From assembly GCA_001936135.1 (NCBI GenBank), contig CP012814.1, positions 1,116,001 to 1,180,000 on the forward strand: 64,000 bases of DNA, given 5' to 3'. This document shows, one piece after another, positions 21,101 through 31,139 of the stretch. Numbering within the stretch: the first letter of the stretch is position 1; every line of letters begins with the position of its first letter. The DNA is from Saccharomycopsis fibuligera x Saccharomycopsis cf. fibuligera. Taxonomy: Eukaryota; Ascomycota; Saccharomycetes; Ascoideales; Saccharomycopsidaceae. Below the pieces are notes generated by a model. It was not told where the DNA came from and ran no database searches. It worked only from the letters and a program-made list of their open reading frames with translations. The position numbers and the translations under genes are program-made.

Positions 21101-21708
21101 TCTTGCATCAATTCATCGATGGAAGAATTGTTTGGATGACTGTTCTTGTTGTTGTTGCTGCTGCTGCTGCTGCCTTGTTTTGACTTGACGGCGGCAATCT
21201 TGCTATTGTCAGCGCTATCGGGCGGTGTGGTTGTGGACGATTGGCCTACCGGGGTATCGGTGAAGTTTCTAACAGACAGGCCGATAAGACTTGGACTACT
21301 AAGTTCATTATCGCTTTGGTTCAAGTTGAGGTTATTGTTGAGATTCGACATGGTGAATGAAGATTTTGCTTTTCTGATACGCTTGCGGCCGAGTACGGGA
21401 CTAGATAAGGGGCTTGAAGCTGGAGTGTTGTGGGATGACTTGGAAGGGAAGTAGATGTAGTTTTTGGGCAGTTTTGCAGAGCGCTTGGCTTGTGAAGTGG
21501 TGGACGAAGATGAAGATGAATTGGACGACAGGAAGATCTTGAGAAAAAGGAGCTTGAAGCGGCTGGTCTTGGGGGTGGCGGGGGAGGATTTGCTGTGGTT
21601 GTTGTAGTTGTTATTGATGTGTAGCTGTGGTTTGGGAGGTTTCAGTAGTGGAGGAGGAGCAGGATGGCCGTCTGGCTGAGGTGGCAGAGTGTCGAGAGCG
21701 AGGGTCAT
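18160..21708 (-). CDS. AIP5: AIP5-like polarisome-associated protein with C-terminal glutaredoxin-like domain
   Basis: A 1182-residue, mostly disordered Ser/Asn/Glu/Lys-rich protein ending in a compact thioredoxin-fold domain (about residues 1090-1182: PVYIYTSLAGGGFHM, RTNRLTTILTANKVPF, YRDLGTDEEARKVWKR, LPAVVRGKDDIIGNW). The layout and this C-terminal sequence match S. cerevisiae YFR016C/Aip5, which binds actin and the polarisome and promotes actin cable assembly. The domain lacks the CPYC redox motif, so it should act in binding or dimerisation rather than redox chemistry. Repeated Thr-Ala (GTTGCA units near 20740-20775), poly-Ser and long acidic-basic tracts fill the middle. The N-terminal start is uncertain; a second Met (MSNLNNNLN) lies near residue 120. 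Confidence 0.82.
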   Translation of the reverse strand: MTLALDTLPPQPDGHPAPPPLLKPPKPQLHINNNYNNHSKSSPATPKTSRFKLLFLKIFLSSNSSSSSSTTSQAKRSAKLPKNYIYFPSKSSHNTPASSPLSSPVLGRKRIRKAKSSFTMSNLNNNLNLNQSDNELSSPSLIGLSVRNFTDTPVGQSSTTTPPDSADNSKIAAVKSKQGSSSSSNNNKNSHPNNSSIDELMQEGALLNNDDDEYNDILFDKDGNLKKYDSENDKNFKNTLEPTLSARLTKSSDNVALADKNKDIDNSATANSILDPKSQTAQPQKTSLGEINENKEEEKENNEKKDATKVSESTATATATAPQAAAAESSLSLVSNNKDEKESGFPSLEDMINSTLTDIDKVLSEESVYGYKPEFKKDADKKDSNEDRHKSPLAATSHSNQDESDSTQNKHSEASSKAKKILSSVNSYTSTHGNEHLNDPHPPEHILEYDSEFTAPAAAREGSHLSLTNSYKTSGNKRDTIGTTASSVNFSMPHLAGGDSYQNTMSSLHSRDHSNGSSHTEVNKNYLQTLSKTMSYQSNKSLNNDSESHPSLSQVSSYKQHDDEILDKEALEHEGALVNDPYQHDPEMEETINKVLEKVESLQVGNDDSKDKSKDASSKEVSSKDTDKSNNPHDNIENIIDSVNTEVENEKERVDAKETDPELTKDPKTLTTAPEVTDKVAHGEELSKAKAEVSKELETVEDAQTLEKVDAKDSEGRVTESKKPKDEVVAKVPVNEEKAKPVDVEAKEEKETEIAEIAEIPEKKDKSGEDKEVDGKDATVTDNEPIGEKADKEDKKEEEKEGVAKVGDGLGQTEEDVKQLAEKVDATNTATSKADDETAAANDTTTTEAKTKLDNKEAETAENGKPVDDVAADSDATTAKLEPTAEKSVEAPTTPKKQTIPPLRTNLQQPENSEPPKSPLEKVADNILSGLIEPVSVEKPQLDSEEEKETIADKEEKDEDQAEKPLQFNKHEEKAKPSGEKKAEKDNGTEPTAKDSSKTKDKDDIDALLEGKELNLDEIKELEKMLDEDILTSTNSFKHVPSSSSHSQGGAKKVLEQTPSATLLPKPESKKDEQNFNDEIQQQIINDLKDQPVYIYTSLAGGGFHMIPRTNRLTTILTANKVPFTYRDLGTDEEARKVWKRYSSGRTLPAVVRGKDDIIGNWQEMDEYAEYYEVRKRIYEMY

Positions 21709-23314
21709 GTGAGCAAGCGGGTCGGAATTGGTTTAGCTAGATGATAGATAGATAGATAACGGTGGAGGAGGAAGAAAGAGTGGAAGGATTTCCCTGGCTG
21801 GGGATAACAGGATAGGAAGTGAAGCTGTTGGGATAGCTGGAGGCAAGCACTGAGGATGGATAGACTCAAGGAGAGAGAAGAGCGGAGTGAGAGAAGAAGA
21901 GAGAAAGCAAAAGAGAAGAGAAGAGAAGAGAACTGGAGTTCAGAGAACTAAAGCGAAGAGGGTATTGTAATAGCTGGTGTTTGGTGGCAGTGAATTAGAG
22001 GAAGCAACAGCAGTGCCAATCTCTCCACGTAGCGCACAACAGATATTTGAGACAAAAAAGCGCGTTGTGGAAGTCAATCGGTGGAGTTGAATTCACACAA
22101 AACTGACTGTGGTAATAATTATTGTAGCGATAATCAATGCCACTGGGAGAGTGTGAAGCTATATAGCCATATGGCATTGTGTTTAATACTCTTATATACT
22201 GATCTCCCAACCTGCTTCACCAGTGGCTACCACAGGAGCTCCCCCCCCCCTCTCCATCTACGGTTGAGACCACCTGGCTCCGTTACAACTGACAATCAAT
22301 TGACACATCAATGTGTCCTGTTTCCAGATTAGGGTGCGTTTGTCCGCTATAGGTAGGTAGTTATTTCTGTAATCACCATGGTGCATCACCAATTGTCCGT
22401 TTTTATTTAATTTTTCTTTTTTTTTTGTTTTTTTTTCTGAATGCGGCGATCGTCGTTCCTCCTCCAACGCCTAACGCTGCTTCACCGGATTATGTTATCT
22501 CACACTACGGTTCTCTAAAACTAGTTTGAGTAGGTAATACAACAACCGCATCTTCTTGAAAGTGGGTGTAACGTATCCTGTGCTTTCTTGTCTTTGTCTG
22601 CTTTTCAGGGACCACTACTGCCAATGCTGTATAGCACCACTCGATAGATCAGAATCAGCATCAGCGACGCTCGCGAGATTCGCTTGCTGCACTCACTGTG
22701 TTTGTAAATTGTTCTTCCTGCAGTATTAGCGTAGTCTGGTGCAGACTAATGCACAACCGGCGTTTTGTGGTTGATTTTCTTTGCCAATTTTGCCATTTTT
22801 GAAATTAATTTGCAAACAAAATGCAATTGGTCCTCCCATGTGTCACATGACATACAACGTGACTCTGGCAACGGTGCGATGCTCCATACCGACAACCTGC
22901 GCTTACGTGCCATAAAAGTGGTGCAAGGGTGTACGTATGTATGGATGCGGCATTCTCTCTGCTCAAAGTAGAACCTTTTGTATGGTATATGCTACGGTTT
23001 TTCCTAAGGTATTACAAGAGGTAGACATGCAGCTGGCTGTGGCATGGCATGTATACATATTAAGCTTACAATCGTGTTTTCTTTTAAAGTGTTCTATTAT
23101 ATATTGATTAACTCAAAAAACAAAAAAAAAATAAAAAAAAAAAAAAAAAAAAAATAAAAAAAGAAAAAGACAAAGAAGATGAAAATTTTAAAATACTATG
23201 CGTTATTTTTTCGTTACTTATATTGTATCGTATAGCGGACTCAGTTTTATTGTGATAACAACTTTATATCCTTTTATATGTATCATATTGGTGCAATTAT
23301 CTACCACCCACCTC
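21709..23314. other. Intergenic region, AIP5-like promoter
   Basis: 1.6 kb upstream of the AIP5-like gene and downstream of FAT1; both are on the minus strand. It contains purine-rich GAGAA repeats (about 21900-21930) and an interrupted A tract (about 23116-23166). No gene seen. Confidence 0.5.
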
Positions 23315-25363
23315 TCACAAGCGAATCTGTTGATTTTTAATTTTTTCCCAAACTTCCTCCGTCAATTCCTCATACTTTTTCCCATTGAACCAATAAATCG
23401 TTTCGCTGCCATCTCTTCCCCTAGGCAACACTTCGTTTTTGTAATAATACTTGACAATTTTATGAGTGTCTGTAGTCTTGAAGTTATGGACGAGTTTCAA
23501 GAATACCGGAATACTGTATTTTGGCAAGTTTGCACTAATATAGCTTGACAATTCTTGAAGCAATTCGTCAAGCTGTTGTTTTGAGGTCGAATTCAATATC
23601 AAGTCGGGATTTTTTGGCTTAGCTACTGCGTAACCTGCCCGGCCTTCATAATTTTCAAGTTTCAAGCCAACAACGATGGCATTTTCAAAAAGATTGGAGT
23701 ATATAAGTTGCATCTCAACTTCGTTGGTTGAAACGTTTTCCGATTTCCATCTGTACGTATCGCCAAGTCGATCAATGAAGTAAAACAATCCGTATTTATC
23801 CTGTTTGATCAAATCGCCGGTCTTCATCCAACAGTCTCCTCTTTTGTACACGTCTCTAATTATCTTGTTATTAGTTTCCTGGTGATCGTTGACGTAGCCT
23901 TGGAAATCAACGTATGGCTTCTTGGGTCTGGTTATTCTAAAAAGCAACTGGCCCGGTTCGTCAACCTCGGGCTCCCGACAAAGTCCGGTCTTTGGATCCC
24001 TGTAAATCTCATCATTATCCATCTTGACTAACCTTTGCTGGAACGACAAGATATAGTTGATAATTGTACCGTAATTACGGCACGCACCGATCCCGAAATT
24101 ACCAACTTGGAAACTAGTAGTGGCAATTGGCGCTTCAGTAGAAGCAAAGAATTCCCCAATAGCCGCAATATTGAACCTTTGTTTAAAATTTTGCCAAATA
24201 TCCTTTCGAAGTCCGTTACCGTACGCTACTTGCACTCTGTGATTTTGCTCATACTGTGGATCTTCTGGTCTATTTAGCAAGTATCGGCAAATTTCCCCAA
24301 CGTATTGGATATGCGACGCTTTACTTAACTTGACTTGGGTCCAATAATTGCTGGCGCTGAACTTATCAGTGATGGCAATACATCCACCTTGACTCCATGT
24401 GGGAAGCAATCCGAGAATCCCAGCAGTCGAATGGTACAATGGCATAGCAGTGAACACCGTTGAGTCCTCTGTAATGCGGACAATCCGGCCATAAAGACTA
24501 GTTCCAAGGTCAATTTTACGCCAGCTCATTATGGCAGCTTTGGGTAGTCCCGTGGTTCCGGAAGTGAAAATGTAACATCCCGCAGACCATGGCTTATCAT
24601 CGCGATTGCGCAACGTATCAGGTAATCTGAACTTGTAAGCATTGAGGTCATTTACTGTTTTGTCAATGATTTCTTGCTCGTTGATGAATTGTAGCTCAAG
24701 TTGCGGGAGCTCCTGCTTAATGAGTTTATGAGTAGTGGTTGGTTGATTGGTTTTGGCATCGTAATAAATAGTGTTTTTAGTTTCTTCATCGATAAACAAC
24801 TGCGAAATGGATGCCACTTTGATCGAGTGGGCTAATGGATGTGAGTTAACGTTGTAATTGATGAATGCCGGTTTAGCCCCAATGTTCCATAATGCAAACC
24901 AATAAAACAAGAATATTGGTTTGTTATGGATCGCCACCCCAATAGTGTCACCAGGCTTGATATTGTATTGGTTCACCAATATATACGACAATCGCAAGAT
25001 AATATCGTATAGCTGCTGGTAGCTGTATTTTTCCACAATGAAGTTTGAATCGACTTTTGGACCCAATTTTTTATCCAAAGCATTGGAAACGTAAACGAGT
25101 GCTAACTTGTTGGGATCCCGCTTAGTTTGCTTATGGACCTGATGCTCGAAAATGTACCAGTAGTTCAATTTATGGGAAAGCAAATAGTAGCCATAGTTGC
25201 AAACCGCTTTGACAAAATATGGGATAATGTACCAGTCATCGGAAATGCGGTGAGCATTGTCAATGGCGATCCATGAGGCATGGAGGTAGTTGAGCATATA
25301 AAGCACAACCGCGGTGGCACGGGCGGAGGCCTTAGAGAACACTGACAGGAGAATGTTGCTCAT
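23315..25363 (-). CDS. FAT1: Very-long-chain fatty acyl-CoA synthetase / fatty acid transporter
   Basis: A 682-residue membrane protein that matches yeast Fat1 along its length. It activates very-long-chain fatty acids to CoA esters and couples this to fatty acid import, at the plasma membrane, ER or lipid bodies. Evidence is the AMP-binding motif YIFTSGTTGLPKAAIMSWRK (about residues 264-283), TVFTAMPLYHSTAGILG, GEFFASTEAP, FGIGACRNYGTI and the FATP/VLACS signature GDTYRWKSENVSTNEVE (about 530-545). The N-terminus is hydrophobic, as in Fat1. It ends in QIRL where yeast Fat1 ends in TIKL. The start is the ATG at 25363; the frame extends upstream only with a TTG. Confidence 0.96.
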   Translation of the reverse strand: MSNILLSVFSKASARATAVVLYMLNYLHASWIAIDNAHRISDDWYIIPYFVKAVCNYGYYLLSHKLNYWYIFEHQVHKQTKRDPNKLALVYVSNALDKKLGPKVDSNFIVEKYSYQQLYDIILRLSYILVNQYNIKPGDTIGVAIHNKPIFLFYWFALWNIGAKPAFINYNVNSHPLAHSIKVASISQLFIDEETKNTIYYDAKTNQPTTTHKLIKQELPQLELQFINEQEIIDKTVNDLNAYKFRLPDTLRNRDDKPWSAGCYIFTSGTTGLPKAAIMSWRKIDLGTSLYGRIVRITEDSTVFTAMPLYHSTAGILGLLPTWSQGGCIAITDKFSASNYWTQVKLSKASHIQYVGEICRYLLNRPEDPQYEQNHRVQVAYGNGLRKDIWQNFKQRFNIAAIGEFFASTEAPIATTSFQVGNFGIGACRNYGTIINYILSFQQRLVKMDNDEIYRDPKTGLCREPEVDEPGQLLFRITRPKKPYVDFQGYVNDHQETNNKIIRDVYKRGDCWMKTGDLIKQDKYGLFYFIDRLGDTYRWKSENVSTNEVEMQLIYSNLFENAIVVGLKLENYEGRAGYAVAKPKNPDLILNSTSKQQLDELLQELSSYISANLPKYSIPVFLKLVHNFKTTDTHKIVKYYYKNEVLPRGRDGSETIYWFNGKKYEELTEEVWEKIKNQQIRL

Positions 25364-26422
25364 TTGCGGTGAGATGCTGATATAAAAAAACCACAACAGC
25401 AATTGTTGTTAGACAAACAAACAATAACCTAGGAAGGTAAAGAAAATTTTTTAATTGTGTTTTTGTTTTTATTTTCTGTACTGGGTTGGTGGGCTTACTG
25501 GGATCATGAACAGAAGGGAAGGGAAGGGAAGGGAAGAGAAGCAGATGGAAGAGTGAAGTCGGTTAACGGTGGAAGAGCTTCATTTTCTCACGTGGATGCA
25601 TCGCGGAGCTGAGGTATGAGCAAGAGCAGTCAACATCCACTACCTACCGCGGACTCAGATACATGGCAGTGCAAAAGGAAATACGAGTTGTTTTGCTTAG
25701 CAAGTTAGAGTTTGAAGTAAATTATAGAGCTATCCACTGGTGTTTCCGTGTATGAAACCAGGTATAAGTGTATATGTCTCCCAAAGAACCACTGACAGTG
25801 AGCCTTAGCAAGCATTGCTGGTTTTTAAAACTAGGCTAACTTTTGTAGTAGGCATGAACAAACCATAATGCCACAAGGCACACCTCGTAGCTGCTTGGAA
25901 CTCTTAAATATCCACCATGTAGTAATTTCTGTATATAGACAGAGTCTATACACCCCCGCCCTAACCTCACATGTGCGTAGACTGGCAAGTGCCAATGGTT
26001 TTAACTTTTAGCACACGCAAGCCATCTCGCGCATTGCATTCTACAGCCATTTATCAAAACAATTTAATAAAATGAATAAATAAATAAATAAATTAAGGAC
26101 AAGAACATCTATAACTTTATGACAGTCAACACATATCATAATCATAGTACGTATCAACTATTGTAATACTGCATCATCAGTTATATAAATCTATTAGGTA
26201 ATGTAGCGGAACGTGGAGTAACGAAATTTAATGTAATACAATGTCCATATTCAATACTCAACTCCGAAATATCCTCAAGCTTCAAACATTACAAAGCTCA
26301 AGACAAATTTCCCCCTCTTGCCCATATTCTTGCCTGGGCTCCATTTTGGCTGGTAGTCCAATCATTCACCAAGCAATAGCAGCTACTCGACAACTACCAG
26401 CTTCATGATTTCCAAACATTTA

Positions 26423-26464
<42 letters not shown>
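25364..26464. other. Intergenic region, FAT1 promoter
   Basis: 1.1 kb between FAT1 and SAC1 (both minus). A short AAGGG tandem repeat lies at about 25513-25538 and short TAAA repeats near 26078-26093. No gene recognised. Confidence 0.5.

Positions 26465-26472
<8 letters not shown>
26424..26472. repeat. (TCAA)n microsatellite at the SAC1 stop codon
   Basis: About 12 tetranucleotide units. The SAC1 stop (TGA, complement of 26465-26467) and the Asp codon before it lie inside the repeat. Most units fall in the 3' UTR. Confidence 0.95.
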
Positions 26473-29107
26473 GCTTTTCAACTCCAAAAGAATCATAATC
26501 TTCAGCAACCACATACTCAAACCCTTCAACTTCCAGATCTGCCTGATCTCCATACCCATGAACATAATCTCCAGCACCACTGCTGCCACTATAACTAACT
26601 ATCTTCCGTTTCTTCAAGTATCCCAAATCGCACAACTTGGGCCAATTGACAAACTGTACACCATGACTCACCAAAAAGTACAACGAGTAGTTTAGCACCG
26701 CAAAACAAGTGCCCAACAAAATCAAATTATTTCTAGTGAAGATGGTTTGTCCACGAGGGAAAAATAATACCGACATGAATAGAGCCAGAGTCAGAAACAA
26801 TAAGTATGGGAGAGACTGATATTTAAAAGTGCGGGAATCGAGAAATGGCGAAGAACTCAAGTTGACGTTCGATGGGTATAGTATCGATGCTGTTGCTGCT
26901 GATGTTGTTGTGCCGGCGCCGGTGCCGGAGGTGAGTTGTTGGAGATGAGCGTAGGGGGTAAACTGATTGTATAAGTTGGCGTTAGCGTTAGCTTGATGGT
27001 GTATTGAGGCGCGATTGCTCAAGTGGTTCTTCGCATTGGTTGTGCTTGTACTAGTATTAATGGTGTGACCATTATTGTTACTGTTACCATTACTAAATGC
27101 TGACGGATCAAAACTGGCACTAAGATTACCATGACCGTTAGCATTGTCCGTATTGCTTCCTTCACCAGCAACAGCAACATACTTCTCATACCGCGCCACA
27201 TCGATTGAATTGTTATACAATGACGGCTGGAAATTTCCAAGAAACAAATCATAAGCATCTTGTCTATATCCATCAGTGAAATTATTCTTAGCGTATCTAA
27301 GCAACGAGTTAATCAAATCTTTGACTGCCCCATTAATGGTACGTTTGCCTGTTCGGGTGAAATCAGCTTTCAAAGCACTAGTGCCACTATATGCTTTGCT
27401 GATGTAGTTCCCATTTAAAGTCCATACTTCATTGAAAATTCTAGTGAAGCTGTGCGGGTTAGTCAGCACATTGCTGGATGGAGTAGCGGTGATTGCGGTA
27501 GTAGAAAGATCATTTTTTTCAAGTTTATCATAATCAATAGCTGTTAATTTCTCATCAGTATAATGAAAATCAATATTAGCGAGTTGTTGTTTGAGCACCC
27601 ATTTTCCAATCACGCTTTGTACCACATTAGTCCGGTCAAGACAATCCATGCAGTTGGAACGAATAATGTTTCTCTGTACTGAAATGACATCGAAGTTCGA
27701 TGGTGCAGGATTAGAAGACTCAAATTGTATTTGGAAATAATCATTATTAGAAAATTGTCGTTGTTGTAGTTGGGTAAGCAATAATTTCACGTTGGAAAAA
27801 TTTAGCTTTTTGCAATGGTCGTGGAAATCAAAATAGATATAGTTAATCTTTGCCGAAGAAACCAGCTTTTCGGTAGCAATTCCGTTTTTCCAGTTTTCTC
27901 TTCCCTTGCGGACATTATTACTTGATCCTGACTCAAAATCATTATCAATCAATTGATCAATAGTTGACTCAAATGCGCTTTTTATAGGTAATTCGTGACC
28001 TTTACTATTAACCAAGTTAACAACGTACACTTTATCGCATTCGTAATCATTGAAAAGTGACTTGAAATGCAAATATGATGAGTTCACATTAAGATTTCTG
28101 CTAACAGTTAATTGAGGCTTGTATTGCAAATTATTAATTTCTGCCCAATGCAAAGGAATAGAACCTCTAATTTGCAAAAATGAAAGCACGTTGACCAAGT
28201 TATGCGCAATCTTGTTTTTAGTATTGTTATCATTAGAATAAACAGCAGGATTACTGCTAGTGGCCACTACTATTTGCTCAGTTTCATTGAAATTGGCAAC
28301 GTTACCGTTATTGTCAATCCCACGTCTGAAATATCTTGTTCCTGCACGAAACTTGCTTCTTCTGGATATTATCCCCATGTATACCTGTTGATGCTTTTGA
28401 CCATTAATGCCATTTTCAGCAGATTGCAATTTGTTGAAACTGGCGTAGCCATAAATTAAAGGCACGACAAAGTCTGCAACTTGAGGAGAACGAGGAAGTA
28501 GTTGAAGTAACTCACTGAGCAAATATTGATTCCAAAAAAACTTTGAGTTAAAATTCTTGAGCAAATACAAGTTGATTGGCAGTGGGCGAAGCGAAGTCAA
28601 GTTAGCCAACGCAGTTGTCTTGTCTTTGTCATTGTTGCTGTCATCATCATCGTCAATACCTGAAGAATAACTCGATTGAAGATTGTTCGACAAGTCCAAA
28701 GTTTGGGAGTAAAGCAAATTGGCCTGGCTTAAATGGTACTTAAGCAACTTCAAGTACGCGTGATCATCATCTAGTGCTCTTTCAGCAACAAGTAAATTAT
28801 CCAACTTGATGGGCAAGAAAGTCACCTTTGCCACACGATGCACATTATTACCATATAACGTAGCCTGCAATGCAGCTTGTTGCAATAGTATAATTTGTCT
28901 GGAAGCATTCAACCCCACTATACCAAGAATAGCCACACAGTGGTGGATACTGCTGTTATGAAATGCACTGAAATAATAATTGTAATGGCTGTATTGCGAG
29001 TCGTTTGGAGTGATGAGGGTGCAAGAAAAAGCGTCAATTCTAAGGATGGGCCCGCTGCTTTTGAATAAATAGACGCTTTCCGAGTAGCGTGTATAGTAAA
29101 GTGACAT
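26465..29107 (-). CDS. SAC1: Phosphoinositide phosphatase Sac1, with extended inserts
   Basis: An ER/Golgi membrane phosphatase that mainly removes phosphate from PI4P. At 880 residues it is longer than the 623 of S. cerevisiae Sac1. The SAC domain shows SRRSKFRAGTRYFRRGID, HWAEINNLQYKP, VYVVNLVNSKGHELP and the CX5R catalytic loop NCMDCLDRTNVV (Cys486, Arg492). YSGTSALKADFTRTGKRT follows. Two hydrophobic segments near the C-terminus (LPYLLFLTLALF and NLILLGTCFAVLNYSLYFL) make the usual hairpin anchor before HGVQFVNWPKL. The extra length comes mainly from Asn/Ser/Thr-rich linkers before the membrane hairpin and a longer acidic tail. The start is the ATG giving MSLYYTRYSESVYLF; upstream codons lack a suitable ATG with homology. 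Confidence 0.96.
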
Positions 29108-29923
29108 AGTTGACAAAGGAGCGACTAATGTATATGGTAACTGGCTCCAAAGGGACAATGTAGATCGGGTTCCACGTATGACGATGTTTATGGCCTTTGA
29201 GGGGGATTTTGAATATTTTTGATTTGTTTTCGTCTTTTTCCTTCGCAGACAGAAACATCCGCCACAACGGTACTTCACTTCGAGTGGAACCGTATACAAA
29301 GGAATCGCCCGCAACAAAACAACACCTGAAGGAGATTTTTCTCATCTAAGACTACCGAAAGTAAACACTGCTAGTTGTATGCTTTCTTACCACAACGCGA
29401 AATCCATTAAAGGATGGAATCTACTGTCTCGCTTATACACCAGGATCTATAATGCATTTATGTGTGTGCATCACATGAATTGTGCATATGTCTACATTTT
29501 CCATCAACAACAGCAAAACACAACCAAAAGCATCAACAATATCAACAACGGCAAGAAACTGCTTAAATTGTGGATAACTTTTGTCATCAACCATAAAGAA
29601 GTATCGCTGAAGCCCATATTCATAGACAATTACAGCATCGACTATTAGAGGCTATCTCTCAAACCCCCAATTGCAAGAACCGCCAGCTGCAACCTGTAAG
29701 CCCCCGTGTTGGCGGTGCTCCCCAATAGTGGGCCTGTCTCATATTTCAACATACATGAATTCCCTTGGCAAGTTGAGTGTATATAAATCTACACTATCCC
29801 AGCACATAGACACACGCACACCGGAAAAACCTCCTCTCCTTCTTTTGATTGTTTGAATACTTGTTATGTCTCTACATCAAATTTTAATTGAGTCTTCTTA
29901 ACTAAAACAAAAGCACCCTTACA
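29108..29923. promoter_or_regulatory. Divergent promoter, SAC1 / secreted protein
   Basis: 0.8 kb between divergent genes. A TATATAAA box at about 29780-29787 lies some 140 bp before the ATG of the secreted-protein gene. Confidence 0.5.
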
Positions 29924-30814
29924 ATGATTCTCTACCCAATCAATAATTTCTTCGCCGCCTTAATATTATTACTATCTATCACACACACTTTAGCCAAATC
30001 CACAGAGCCTGCTACCACAACTTCTTCATCTTCCAAAGCAACTAGCACTTCAAGTGCCGGTATAATTAAAGATGCCACTGCTCGTGATGCAGGGGCAGCA
30101 GAAACCCTTTTCATCTTCACCGCTTACTCTCAACTAATCACCTCCACCCAACTCACCAAATCAAAAATCTTCAGCACTTCCATCGCCAACGGTAAACGCC
30201 CCACAGACTCCGCAAATACTGTCGCATTGCTTCAAAGCATTCTTAAAGCTACACATCCAAACATTACCTCGACGCAAAAGAAACTCGTCAGTAAAGTGAC
30301 TCTGAAGATGATTTCCACCGACACTACCGCTTTAGAAAAACAATGTTTCACTAAGAGTAATGGCGGTTTCAACGCAGCATTCGATTATAACGGAGTCTTA
30401 TATGATGGTATAAAGACATACAAAGGCGCAATGGAAACCCTAAGTGCGGAATTGCCCCACTTAATCTACTCAGTGCTGAGTTCTCAACGTCAAAAATACG
30501 TCAAGAAACTAGCTAGTTATGCTAAACAGTTTAGTCGCGTGCGGTACTCAATGTTGAAAAACGCTGCGACGGCAGCGGGCAAAAACGGGGTCAAAGTGTT
30601 GCTGAAACATGGTATTGACCTTAATGACGATAAGTTCTATGTTAAGTTCACTAGCAGTTCAAACTATTCTGACTTGAAAAGTGCAATCAAGGCGGTTAAT
30701 AAAGAACTTGGTAGTGGCAGCAAGTTGAATGCTGCGTTGGTGCGAAATGCGCAAACTGCTACTGAGATTTATGAACGATTGAGTGATATTCAAGATGGCG
30801 AAGCAACTTCTTGA
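29924..30814 (+). CDS. Predicted secreted protein of unknown function
   Basis: A 296-residue protein I do not recognise. It starts with a strong signal peptide (about residues 1-25, ALILLLSITHTLA) and a short Ser/Thr-rich segment. The rest looks mainly helical, with many Ala, Lys and Ser. The mature part has a single Cys (EKQCFTKSN) and no GPI signal or membrane segment. It is rich in Lys near LLSSQRQKYVKKLASYAKQ, giving a basic face. Three CTG codons occur in Ser/Leu-ambiguous places. The TATA box and signal peptide support a real, regulated, exported product. No family is named because no motif supports one. Confidence 0.75.
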   Translation: MILYPINNFFAALILLLSITHTLAKSTEPATTTSSSSKATSTSSAGIIKDATARDAGAAETLFIFTAYSQLITSTQLTKSKIFSTSIANGKRPTDSANTVALLQSILKATHPNITSTQKKLVSKVTLKMISTDTTALEKQCFTKSNGGFNAAFDYNGVLYDGIKTYKGAMETLSAELPHLIYSVLSSQRQKYVKKLASYAKQFSRVRYSMLKNAATAAGKNGVKVLLKHGIDLNDDKFYVKFTSSSNYSDLKSAIKAVNKELGSGSKLNAALVRNAQTATEIYERLSDIQDGEATS

Positions 30815-31139
30815 GCAAGGGCTCTCAGGATATGACATTTTCAATTCTTCTTCTGTATTATTAGCAATGCTTAGATGGTTTACAATTTTTATAGATATTA
30901 GATAAAAATAGTTATCATTCAGTAATAATAATAAACAAACAGCAATAACTTACTTTAATCAAAAAGGTAGCAAAATAACTACACCCCCAAGAGAAGAAAA
31001 ACAACATCTAGTAAAAATTCAAAACCTTAGCTTAAAGTAAAATAAGCAGAAACTCACGATATATATAAAATGGCTAACGCCAAAGAAGCATATTCATTCC
31101 GCTGAGAAAATTCCCATTATTGAAAATATAGTCAAACGT
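30815..31139. other. Convergent intergenic region
   Basis: 325 bp between the convergent 3' ends of the secreted-protein gene and oxygenase 2. AT-rich, nothing recognised. Confidence 0.5.

Noticed and set aside
26424-26472. CRISPR-like array
   Set aside because: A simple tetranucleotide microsatellite without spacers, in a eukaryote.
29108-29317. N-terminal extension of SAC1 by 70 codons
   Set aside because: Homology starts at MSLYYTRY; the upstream sequence is low in similarity and reads as leader.
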